Source: Candidatus Comchoanobacter bicostacola
GTDB lineage: Bacteria; Pseudomonadota; Gammaproteobacteria; Comchoanobacterales; Comchoanobacteraceae
Length of the DNA: 64,000 bases
Assembly: GCF_024172705.1 (NCBI RefSeq)
Contig: NZ_CP092900.1
Location: 488,108-552,107, forward strand
Reading direction: 5' to 3'
The notes beneath the pieces were generated by a model that did no database searches, was not told the origin of the DNA, and saw only the letters and a program-made list of their open reading frames with translations. Positions 44,664-53,105 of the stretch are shown one piece after another; positions within the stretch are counted from its first letter, which is position 1; each line of letters opens with the position of its first letter. Position numbers and translations under genes: made by a program.

Positions 44664-45791
44664 TCACCGAGCAGGGCTCCTTTTACTGGAAAAGGTAGCA
44701 GATGACTGTTTAATCTTAACAACCACAAATAAAACAGCTATCGCCTCTGATACCTCAAACATATGGTCCGTTAATAGTGCTAACGTTAAATAAGTCACTT
44801 TATAAATTTCAGGAAAATTGAAAGCACTCAATAGAGCTGGGATTGATAGATATGGATCCGTAAACATAAAGAAGGGACCAACGGATAATATAGATGCAAT
44901 CGTGCTAACCCCGTACCCTTCAATAGTAGCCGAGTAAATAGGAAAAGCTAGGTTTGCAAGCTCACCCACCCAAGGAAAACAAATAACAACCAAAGTAATG
45001 ATTTTAGATAATTTAAGGTCTTCAGGGTCACTCTTATTAGCAGCTGCATGCGCAATCATAGGAATAGCTGCAATACTATCCCCTGCTAGAAAAGTCATAA
45101 AGACAGCTGGAGCAACTAACGTCCCATACTCTGATAAAGGAACCCACAGTACATATCTAAATAACAGAGGTAACATAACAATATTAATGAGTAGTACAAA
45201 TGAAACAGCTAACAAGAAATAATTAATAGCCATGATCGAATGATTAAAATCAGCAACCATCAAAAACTTTATAATTACAAAGAAAACCAATACTGGGATC
45301 AAATAAAAAATGTAATCAAACAGTATTGCAACCTGATTCTGTATCGACTGAATCGGCTCAATAAACCGGTGTAACCGCTGATTTTTTACTATGATAAAAC
45401 CCAATATTATAGAACACAGCATAACCAGAGGGATTAAAATAGTCACGCCCATATTCTGATGGTTAAAGGTTGGTAATGTAGTGCTTGTAACACCTGAATT
45501 TGAAATTAACAACCATAATAAAAATAAGGTAGCGATCACTACCCCCCATAGTATCCCAACTGCTTTTAAAAAGCCGCCTACTGCTAACCTCAAATTATCT
45601 TTAGACAAGGTAATGATTGCGGTCAATAAACTAAAAAATGCATTAGGCACTATTGCCGTTTGTAATAATGATAGAATACCTGAAACAACTGCTTCAGAAT
45701 TTAAGTCATTACCCGGAAAAAACCACCACCATGTGGCCGCCGAGATACAACTTATCAAACATAAATATTGTGTTACTTTATAACGGTTCAA
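44664..45791 (-). CDS. Dicarboxylate/amino acid:cation symporter-like transporter (DAACS)
   Basis: A 375-residue polytopic protein with about eight membrane helices. The order of segments and FMTFLAGDSIAAIPMIAHAA (position of the AxxSSSATLP hairpin of DAACS/GltP transporters), followed by SDPEDLKLSKIITLVVICFP and the late PFFMFTDPYLSIPALLSAFNF, suggest a Na+- or H+-coupled glutamate/aspartate/dicarboxylate symporter. The serine-rich hairpin signature is not conserved and the protein is shorter than GltP (437), so it is divergent or partly degraded. A dicarboxylate or amino acid importer would fit a host-dependent metabolism. Confidence 0.6.
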   Translation of the reverse strand: MNRYKVTQYLCLISCISAATWWWFFPGNDLNSEAVVSGILSLLQTAIVPNAFFSLLTAIITLSKDNLRLAVGGFLKAVGILWGVVIATLFLLWLLISNSGVTSTTLPTFNHQNMGVTILIPLVMLCSIILGFIIVKNQRLHRFIEPIQSIQNQVAILFDYIFYLIPVLVFFVIIKFLMVADFNHSIMAINYFLLAVSFVLLINIVMLPLLFRYVLWVPLSEYGTLVAPAVFMTFLAGDSIAAIPMIAHAAANKSDPEDLKLSKIITLVVICFPWVGELANLAFPIYSATIEGYGVSTIASILSVGPFFMFTDPYLSIPALLSAFNFPEIYKVTYLTLALLTDHMFEVSEAIAVLFVVVKIKQSSATFSSKRSPAR

Positions 45792-45934
45792 ATGCCTACC
45801 CCTGTAGAAAATTTAAATATAAGAACAGTCATATTGTATCGATAAACAACAAAAACTCAAATAAAAAATAACGATCCAAAGTAGTAGTTATATATGAATA
45901 GACAAATTGTAGTTATCTATAATAAAATCCCTTG

Positions 45935-46852
45935 TTATGCTGCCCAGTGCTTTTGCATAATCGCATGCGCGACCTCAATACTTAGTGTTTTTAGATAACT
46001 TTTATTTGCTAACAATTTAGCTTCATCCGCATTAGATAAAAAGCCTAGCTCTAGTAACATTGATGGGATTCCTGGCGCTCTTAGTACCACTAAAGGTGCT
46101 GTTTTTGCTACATCAGCATGTAGCTTCACTTTATTCTTTAGCTGCTTAATGATCGCATTAGCATAACCAGTGCTATCTGTATAATTAGGAACCCCATCAA
46201 AAGGTTCTAATAACTTGATTGAACGCATAGAGGCAGACTTATTCTGATCCAACACAAAAACCCCAAAACCACTTGGCAGATTAGAAGTGGATGCATCCGC
46301 GTGCACTGAAATCACTAAATCTGGTTGCGCATCTAAAATTATCTTTAACCTATCATATTTACTCAATGTCGTATCATTAATCCGCGTATACATTAAATTA
46401 ACGCCTCTATGCTTAAGTAATGATTCTGAAATCAACTTCACAAAGTCTAGAGTGACATCTTTTTCAAACATCCCAGATTGAGATAATGCACCGGGATCAT
46501 GCCCACCATGTCCCGCGTCTAATAATACTGTAAAATAATCACTTTTTTCAGACTCATCATGCACAGTAATTTCAACATGCTTAGCATCTAGTCGCTTTGT
46601 GCGAATAAAGCTTCCTTTATTGACAGACAACAGTATCGATGACTCATTCGTATCTAATATTGAGCTATTCTCAGCATAAGCAGGAATTTCAGCAAGGCTA
46701 AGACTTGAACTAGCGCGTAAATGATAACCAAAGTCTGTCTCATCGATGACTAATGATTCATCTGATGATAGCGTATACGTGTCAGTTGCGCACACTAAAT
46801 GAAATAATAGGAAAAAAGTACAAAAAAAACTTTTAGTCAAAAACTTCTCCAT
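45935..46852 (-). CDS. amiC: N-acetylmuramoyl-L-alanine amidase (AmiC/AmiB type)
   Basis: A 305-residue periplasmic zinc amidase that splits septal peptidoglycan. Signal peptide: MEKFLTKSFFCTFFLLFHLVCA. The Amidase_3 domain begins FTVLLDAGHGGHDPGAL (zinc His), then EKDVTLDFV (zinc Glu), LVISVHADAS (zinc His), and the catalytic Glu in SMLLELGFLSNADEA. The N-terminal AMIN region is short. The start ATG 46852 is fixed by the tRNA-Pro gene, whose 3' end lies only 18 bases upstream. AAAGG directly abuts the ATG, so initiation is atypical. Confidence 0.92.
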   Translation of the reverse strand: MEKFLTKSFFCTFFLLFHLVCATDTYTLSSDESLVIDETDFGYHLRASSSLSLAEIPAYAENSSILDTNESSILLSVNKGSFIRTKRLDAKHVEITVHDESEKSDYFTVLLDAGHGGHDPGALSQSGMFEKDVTLDFVKLISESLLKHRGVNLMYTRINDTTLSKYDRLKIILDAQPDLVISVHADASTSNLPSGFGVFVLDQNKSASMRSIKLLEPFDGVPNYTDSTGYANAIIKQLKNKVKLHADVAKTAPLVVLRAPGIPSMLLELGFLSNADEAKLLANKSYLKTLSIEVAHAIMQKHWAA

Positions 46853-46870
46853 CCTTTGAGAATACAAAAA

Positions 46871-46945
<75 letters not shown>

Positions 46946-46948
46946 AAA

Positions 46949-47254
46949 TCAGCTATCTTCTTCGATTATGCTCGTAATTCGATTCAACAAAGAGTCTACT
47001 GATGACTCTTTACCAACCTTTAATTTCATTGCACTAGCAGCACCATCAATGGTAAACTTTTTTTCTATAATTAATTCTCTTAGGCAAAGGATTGTATCAA
47101 TCATCTTCAATGTGTAATGACGTCGATTGGAACTTAATCGTACTGGCTCTAAATCAGCAATACGACTTTCCCAGTATCGTAAAGTATAGGGCTCTACACG
47201 ACAATACTTACAGACCTCACCAATTGAGTAATACCTTTTCTTGGGTAATTTCAC
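46949..47254 (-). CDS. MerR-family transcriptional regulator
   Basis: A 101-residue protein with the MerR winged-helix: YYSIGEVCKYCRVEPYTLRYWES then LEPVRLSSNRRHYTLKMIDT, and a short helical remainder (LRELIIEKKFTIDGAASAMK). It belongs to the short MerR type found immediately downstream of ihfA in many gammaproteobacteria. It lacks a long effector-binding domain. It starts one base after the ihfA stop and is probably in the same transcript. Target genes are not known. Confidence 0.93.
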   Translation of the reverse strand: MKLPKKRYYSIGEVCKYCRVEPYTLRYWESRIADLEPVRLSSNRRHYTLKMIDTILCLRELIIEKKFTIDGAASAMKLKVGKESSVDSLLNRITSIIEEDS

Positions 47255-47255
47255 T

Positions 47256-47654
47256 TTAGGATTCCTCAGCTTCTCTCTCTGACAGTACTTCCTGTATCAT
47301 ACTCTTAAGCTTGTTCCCTGCTTTAAACGTTACTACTCTACGTGCATCTACCAAGCACTCCTCTAAGGTCTTTGGATTTCGACCTGGGCGCTCTTCTTTA
47401 TCAATTAACTTAAAATTACCAAAGCTAGAGATTTTAACTTCTTCCCCTCTTGCTAATGAACTGGTCATTAGATTAAGTAAATTATCAATAAAGCGTTCGC
47501 TTTCCATCCGGGTCATACCCATCTGGGCAGATAGCTTTTCTGTTAAAATAGCACGTGTCAATGTCTTAGCTTTAAGCTCTGACTCCAAATCATTTTGAAC
47601 ATCAATTTCTTTCAAGCTTGAATTAGATAAATCTGATTTTTTCGTTGCACTCAT
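47256..47654 (-). CDS. ihfA: Integration host factor subunit alpha
   Basis: A 132-residue nucleoid protein that bends DNA as a heterodimer with IhfB. The core LTRAILTEKLSAQMGMTRMES, VKISSFGNFKLIDKEERPGRNPKT and ARRVVTFKAGNKLKSMI matches IhfA, including the Pro loop GRNPKT that intercalates in the DNA. An extra 30-residue polar N-terminus (MSATKKSDLSNSS...) precedes the usual start. ATG 47654 has GAGGTG upstream. Ancestrally it follows pheT, but here 5.4 kb of LRR genes separate them. Confidence 0.95.
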   Translation of the reverse strand: MSATKKSDLSNSSLKEIDVQNDLESELKAKTLTRAILTEKLSAQMGMTRMESERFIDNLLNLMTSSLARGEEVKISSFGNFKLIDKEERPGRNPKTLEECLVDARRVVTFKAGNKLKSMIQEVLSEREAEES

Positions 47655-47666
47655 TACACACCTCAA

Positions 47667-47998
47667 AATTCTTAATAATTACAATTTTATAGCAAAATAG
47701 AATAAAATTATCAAGTTTTTTATTGAGTTTTTATCATTCAGGTCATTATAATGCTTAATCTTTTTCACCACTTCACTACTTATACTTTAAAATTAATTAT
47801 AACTTAATCTAATCCAGATTCTATCAGCATTATCTATTACTATATAAACACCTCAATTAAATAATAAACATGTCTATTTTATGAGCACTTCTCACCATTA
47901 GTGTAAAAACTAATAAATGCTATACATCTAGGATCACTTTAGTTACTAAAATAACCAGAGATAATAACATTTCTAAGAGAATGTATCATAATAAAAAA
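47667..47998. other. Intergenic, no gene seen
   Basis: AT-rich spacer of about 330 bases between the LRR gene at 47999 and ihfA. It must now hold the ihfA promoter since ihfA is cut off from pheT. I see no open frame or RNA. Confidence 0.4.
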
Positions 47999-49270
47999 TT
48001 AAAACTCAATCCCATGCCTGCCCAGGCTCTTAGTGCCTATACAATTTAGACTATTACCAGCAGAAAGGGAGTAGGTACACTCACCTAACTCTGTAAAATT
48101 ATATACACAAAATACTAGATCACTTCCTTGCATTGGTCCAATCTCTTCACTATTCTCATCATCAAACGCAGTAGCACGCCATACTCTGCCCCATCTTTCC
48201 ATACATAGTAAAAATGTATAAACGCTTTTCCTAATAGCTATTCCAATACCCAATGTATTTGTAATTGACGAAGGAATTTCCCGCAGAATTGGACGAATAA
48301 CTAACAGATGTTCACTGATACCTTCCATATCTAAACAAGATTGTATAATTAAGCCCCGCATAGTGGCTACTTTTGATTTCAAAGTATCTATCAAGGGTTC
48401 ATCTGTTGGATAACAGGCCTCTGAAGCCAAATTAGTCTTTGTTGTCACATCACTAATATTGCAGTACGCGAATGCATGCTCACCAATACTTGTTACACTA
48501 TCTGGTAATGTAACTGAGGTTAAGCCAAGGCAGCAATTAAATGCATAACTACCAATACACGTAACGCCATCAGGAATAGTAGCAGATGTTAAGCCTTGAC
48601 AAAACATAAATGCGTTATCACCAATGCTTGTTACACTATCAGGTATAAGAATAGTTGTTAAACCTGTGCACCCATTAAATACACCCTGACCAATGCGCGT
48701 CACACTATCTGGAACCTCAATGGAAGGTAGACCTGTGCAGCCCATAAATGCATAATCACCAATACTGGTGACACTATCTGGAATCACAACTGAGGTTAAC
48801 GATGGGCAGCATGAAAATACAGAGTTTCCAATACTATGAACACTACCAGGAAGTGCTACTGTTTCTAACAATCTACATCTGCTAAACACCCCATCAGCAA
48901 TACTTTTTAAACCATAAGGAATATCAATAGCTGATATGCTGTAGCAGCACATAAAGGCTTCTGTATCTATTTCATTTAAAGTACTAGCAAAAACAACCTC
49001 TTTTAAGTTTTTACAATCGTAAAATGCCCTTGATTCTATACGTTTTGTGCCTGCTTTCATTACAACACGCTCCAAACTATCAAAACCCTCAAATACTCGA
49101 GGAGGTATGACTTCTACACTACCTGGAATTGTCACCATTTTTAAGCGGCTGCATTTTGTGAATGCCTTCGATCTAATCTTAGTAACCTTGTCTGGAATAA
49201 CGAGGCTATCTTGATCTTCATGTAAAGTTACAGACTTAAGAGTATTTTTTATAATTTCAAAATTTAACAT
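47999..49270 (-). CDS. BspA-type (LRR_5) leucine-rich repeat protein with shared C-terminal module
   Basis: A 423-residue protein. After a divergent start (MLNFEIIKNTLKSVTLHEDQ), about eleven 23-residue repeats of the BspA/LRR_5 type follow (pattern LTSVVIPDSVTSIGDYAFMGCTG), to about residue 260. The repeat-free C-terminus (270-423) is a helical region with VYTFLLCMERWGRVW and then SDLVFCVYNFTELGECTYSL, found also in the paralogs at 51984, 59828 and 60686. No signal peptide or membrane anchor, unlike the classic surface BspA proteins. It sits, with two relatives, between ihfA and pheT. LRRs bind proteins; a host-directed role is inferred. Confidence 0.75.
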   Translation of the reverse strand: MLNFEIIKNTLKSVTLHEDQDSLVIPDKVTKIRSKAFTKCSRLKMVTIPGSVEVIPPRVFEGFDSLERVVMKAGTKRIESRAFYDCKNLKEVVFASTLNEIDTEAFMCCYSISAIDIPYGLKSIADGVFSRCRLLETVALPGSVHSIGNSVFSCCPSLTSVVIPDSVTSIGDYAFMGCTGLPSIEVPDSVTRIGQGVFNGCTGLTTILIPDSVTSIGDNAFMFCQGLTSATIPDGVTCIGSYAFNCCLGLTSVTLPDSVTSIGEHAFAYCNISDVTTKTNLASEACYPTDEPLIDTLKSKVATMRGLIIQSCLDMEGISEHLLVIRPILREIPSSITNTLGIGIAIRKSVYTFLLCMERWGRVWRATAFDDENSEEIGPMQGSDLVFCVYNFTELGECTYSLSAGNSLNCIGTKSLGRHGIEF

Positions 49271-49571
49271 TATTTTTAATTGTTTATAATAAAACTACTA
49301 TACCATAAACATATATTTTAATCAAATATTGACAACCTCTACTTAGGTGATCCTGGAGTAACACCCTTACTCTCATTTATTTCACTCGCTTTTAATTAAG
49401 TTAATTTGTTTGTAGCCCATATTTTATATTTATCAAGAATATCTACTTTCAAATAGTCTTAGTAACATATTTAAACATATATTTAAGATCATCAATAGTG
49501 ACCTTGTTAACGCTCTTATTTTACCATAGAGCACGATGGGACTTAATAATCATAAGATAGAATATAGAAGC
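49271..49571. other. Intergenic, no gene seen
   Basis: Spacer between two LRR genes; AT-rich, no open frame or RNA recognised. Confidence 0.4.
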
Positions 49572-51782
49572 CTACGGCCCTCGTGGAGCACCTTGTGGCG
49601 TGCCCTCAGACGCTATTGCATCAGCATCAGGTCTTGCCGCCCCACTAGCAAAGAACCCGTGCGCTGGATGCTCTTCCGTTACTTCATGTTCCTCTTCTGC
49701 ATCATACCACACATCAACCTCCGAACACACTGCTTCATTAGCCATTCTCTTTATAGTCTCGGGGACCCTCTTACCACGAAATGCTGCCAATCTTAAGCTT
49801 TCATGTACATCATGATCATATTGAACACGTGCAACATCATGGAATAACTTTTGTATCTCGCGCTTTTCGTCATCAGACCCACTATCTAAAACTTTTTGCA
49901 ACGCTTCTAAACAATCTGCCCAGTCCACAGAGTTATTAACCCACAAGGACACCCCCCCCTGAAAAAATTCATAGTGGGGCATGCTTAAGTCAACAGTACT
50001 CAGATAAGCAATCATATTTAATCGCGTATCATCACTTACCATCAACGCATCAGAATCTTGCGTTTTTGTTTTTCGATACAACGCCAGAGCTGCATCATCA
50101 CATATTTGTGCGACAGCTTTATTCATTTGACCTAACGATAGCACTTTATCTAGCTGATCATACAGTGCTCTATCGCTAACACCTCTGCTGCGATAATTCA
50201 GGCAGGTCATCACAGCCTTAACAACCTCAATATCATTACCTAAAATAATTGGCTCTATAACGCCCTTACTCTTTAAGTAGTAATGGATGACCTTTCTACA
50301 TTGTTTACCAATGTCCAAATCCTTAAACATTTTTCGCTCCGTCTCACCATCACTTTCTTTCGGCCAATATTCATTAAATAATAATTCATTGTATAGCCTC
50401 ATTTTATGAGATCCTAGGCATTGTTTGTATTCATCCCCCGTTAAAACAGCACCCGCAAAGGCCGGATGTTCTGTTAAGAAACTAGCACGCATCTCACCGG
50501 TTGGCATCATTATATTGCTTATATCCAAACACCCTGAAAATGCCTCAACAAGATTGCCAACTCTTTGCACACTCTCTGGAAGCGACACAATCGTTAAACC
50601 TGTGCACCACTTAAATGCACCCGAACCAATACGCGTCACACTATCTGGAATCTCAACTGAGGTTAAACTACTGCACTGAAAAAATGCAGACTCACCAATA
50701 CTTGTCACACGATCTGGAATCTCAACTGAGGTTAAACTACTGCACTGAAAAAATGCATACTTACCAATACTTGTCACCCCATCGGGAATCACAACTGAGG
50801 TTAAACCTGTGCAACCACTAAACACACTAAAACCAATGCTTATCACTCTATCTGGAATCTCAACTGAGGTTAAACTACTGCACTGAAAAAATGCATACTT
50901 ACCAATACTTGTCACCCCATCGGGAATCACAACTGAGGTTAAACCTGTGCAACCACTAAACACACTAAAACCAATGCTTATCACTCTATCTGGAATCTCA
51001 ATTGAAGTTAAGCCTGTGCAGCCCGCGAAAGCGGAGTCACCAATACTCGTCACACCATCTGGAATCACAGCTTCGGTTAAACCTGTACAGCCAGAAAATA
51101 CACTATTACCAATACTCGTCACACTATCTGGCATCACAACTGAGGTTAAACCTGTACAGCTCTCAAATGCCCCAGCACCAATACGTGTCACACTATCTGG
51201 AATAATAATAGATGTTAAGCCTGAGCAATACTTAAATACCCAACGACCAATACTCGTCACACTATCTGGGATAGTAACAGATGTTAAGGCTGTGCAGCCC
51301 TCAAATGCATCATCACCAATACTCGTCACACCCTCTGGAATCACTACTGAGGTTAAACCTATGCAGTTCTCAAATGCCCAGCCACCAATACTCGTCACCC
51401 CATCTGGAATCACAACTGAGGTTAAACCTGTGCAACCACTAAACACACTAAAACCAATGCTTATCACTCTATCTGGAATAAAAATATGGGTTAAACCTGT
51501 GCAACCACTAAACGCACTACGACCAATACTTATCACACTATCTGGAATTACTACTGAGGTTAAGGCTGTGCAGCGTGCAAATGCAGACTCACCAATAGCT
51601 TCTACACCTTTTGGAATCACAACTAAGGTTAATCCTACACAACCCTTAAATACTTTATCAGCAATACGCGTCACACCCTCTGGTATCAGTGCATACGAAC
51701 GATCGGCAGCCATCTTAAAGTTTACTAAACTATTATCATATATACTATACTCATTACCATACTGGTCCGTTTCTACTCTCAT
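49572..51782 (-). CDS. Large BspA-type (LRR_5) repeat protein
   Basis: A 736-residue protein. A 40-residue N-terminal cap (MRVETDQYGNEYSIYDNSLV) leads into about eighteen repeats of 23 residues (LTSVVIPDGVTSIGKYAFFQ and variants) to about residue 450. The C-terminal 285 residues are helical and acidic (YDAEEEHEVTEEHPAHGFF) and end in GTPQGAPRGP, a tail shared with the gene at 51984. This C-terminus differs from the FLLCxER module of the other paralogs. An exact 138-base duplication lies in the repeat part (50713-50988). No signal peptide. Start ATG 51782 has only a weak ribosome binding site. Likely a host-interaction protein; repeat number probably varies between strains. Confidence 0.75.
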   Translation of the reverse strand: MRVETDQYGNEYSIYDNSLVNFKMAADRSYALIPEGVTRIADKVFKGCVGLTLVVIPKGVEAIGESAFARCTALTSVVIPDSVISIGRSAFSGCTGLTHIFIPDRVISIGFSVFSGCTGLTSVVIPDGVTSIGGWAFENCIGLTSVVIPEGVTSIGDDAFEGCTALTSVTIPDSVTSIGRWVFKYCSGLTSIIIPDSVTRIGAGAFESCTGLTSVVMPDSVTSIGNSVFSGCTGLTEAVIPDGVTSIGDSAFAGCTGLTSIEIPDRVISIGFSVFSGCTGLTSVVIPDGVTSIGKYAFFQCSSLTSVEIPDRVISIGFSVFSGCTGLTSVVIPDGVTSIGKYAFFQCSSLTSVEIPDRVTSIGESAFFQCSSLTSVEIPDSVTRIGSGAFKWCTGLTIVSLPESVQRVGNLVEAFSGCLDISNIMMPTGEMRASFLTEHPAFAGAVLTGDEYKQCLGSHKMRLYNELLFNEYWPKESDGETERKMFKDLDIGKQCRKVIHYYLKSKGVIEPIILGNDIEVVKAVMTCLNYRSRGVSDRALYDQLDKVLSLGQMNKAVAQICDDAALALYRKTKTQDSDALMVSDDTRLNMIAYLSTVDLSMPHYEFFQGGVSLWVNNSVDWADCLEALQKVLDSGSDDEKREIQKLFHDVARVQYDHDVHESLRLAAFRGKRVPETIKRMANEAVCSEVDVWYDAEEEHEVTEEHPAHGFFASGAARPDADAIASEGTPQGAPRGP
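50713..50988 (-). repeat. Exact 138-base tandem duplication inside the LRR gene
   Basis: 50713-50850 and 50851-50988 read identically, so two 69-base LRR units were duplicated together. At the protein level it gives two consecutive copies of the unit pair KYAFFQCSSLTSVEIPDRV plus ISIGFSVFSGCTGLTSVVIP. Surrounding units differ by scattered substitutions, so this step is recent. The reading frame is preserved because 138 is a multiple of three. Confidence 0.9.
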
Positions 51783-51983
51783 TTATTTCACTCGCTGTTA
51801 ATTAACTTTATTGTTTTTAGCATATAATTATTCATTCCAGGGCTTCACACCGAAAAGAATTATCTATATGTATTACAATATATTTTACCCCTTTTTTCAA
51901 CTAATATGATTTTATTGGGCACTTATTTTACATACGTAAGTACACAAAGACTGCAGGCATATATTCATGCGATAAAGTATAAC

Positions 51984-52829
51984 CTACGGCCCTCGTGGAA
52001 CACCTGTCTTATCTTCTGGTGCAGCATCAGGCTCTTCCGGCTTAAACGCTATTTCATCAGCAGCAGGTTTCACTTTGTCACTCGGTGCCCTCTTAGGAGC
52101 AGCAGCACCCCCTCCTGCTCCGCTAGACTTTGTTCCTATGATATGGCGCCATAGGTTTGAAACTCCAGTTCCTACCGTCGATATTGCTTTTCCAACTATA
52201 CACTTCTGAAAATATTCTAAATTAATACAAATTGGTCCGATTTCGCTAGTATCATAATATAAATAAATTAGATCCGTAGCTTTATCATCCAATAGTTTAA
52301 CAGGGGAATAGTGCTTACTATTGATTGTGATTATTCCAACACCCTCAGATTTAGCTACATCCTTCTCAGAAGCTTTTTTGAGCAAATGATAAAGGCCATC
52401 AAAAGACCTCTGTGCCAATAAAAAATTGCTATCTTCTGATAACTTAATCACTGCAGGTAATTCACTAGATACCTTGGACATGACACGGAACAAAGCCTCC
52501 TGACTATCGTCGTCACCAGGTTTTATTCTCTCAACCCTGATTCTATAATTATTGAAGATACCAGTATCTTTAGGTATTATTAGCGCATCACCAGACATAT
52601 CTTTAATCGTTAGTCCCGTATCACAAAACCTGCCAAATGATGCAGGTAAGATATCTTTAAAAGCATACAAACCTGCAATCCGTGTGATACTGGCGTCATT
52701 CACATATACACAATCTAATTTTGTGCACTCCCAAAATGAACCCCTACCAATACTCGTCACACTATCTGGAATCACAACTGAGGTTAAAGCTGTGCACCAC
52801 GAAAAAGAATCACCCCCAATACTTGTCAC
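51984..52829 (-). pseudogene. 5'-truncated LRR paralog
   Basis: A 281-codon frame that opens inside a repeat (TSIGGDSFSWCTALTSVVIP). The repeat continues upstream as YVGSV, but a TAG lies a few codons before and the N-terminal cap is absent; the first usable start is GTG 52829. After two to three repeats, the C-terminus has FLLAQRSFDGLYHLL and DLIYLYYDTSEIGPICINLEYF, a divergent form of the FLLCxER module, followed by an Ala/Pro/Glu-rich tail (EEPDAAPEDKTGVPRGP). Since the frame after the truncation is long and intact, it may still be expressed. Confidence 0.6.
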
Positions 52830-52847
52830 ACTACCTACATACGCTAA

Positions 52848-53105
52848 TATCTATCCGTCTAGTTCTAAAAATACATCAAGTGACATATCTGTTATCATAT
52901 TATGATTCTCACTTATCATTCAAAAAGCCTTGACGAGCCAAAGCACACTATTTTCATTTATTATATATCACTCTAATACTCCTGTTCAATAATTACATAT
53001 CTTAGCAATTCAGATCATTTAACAGGATAAATGATATAGCGTCTTAAAGATAATAATACGCCCACCCCAAGCATCGATATCCAGCCTAAATAATTAGGCT
53101 AGGCA
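52848..53105. other. Intergenic at the pheT side of the LRR insertion
   Basis: AT-rich spacer with no open frame. It would contain the former pheT-ihfA junction. No inverted repeats or transposase remains are seen. Confidence 0.4.

Noticed and set aside
50580..51660. CRISPR-like array
   Set aside because: Regularly spaced repeats here are 69-base coding LRR units with diverging copies and no unrelated spacers; no cas genes are present.
50947..51801. Long plus-strand open frame (284 codons) opposite the LRR gene
   Set aside because: It is the periodic antisense of 69-base LRR units and has repeat-like, Pro/Leu-rich translation with no start signal; the minus-strand LRR reading is clearly coding.
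47667..53105. Mobile element carrying the LRR cluster
   Set aside because: No transposase, integrase, terminal inverted repeats or target-site duplication could be seen at either edge.
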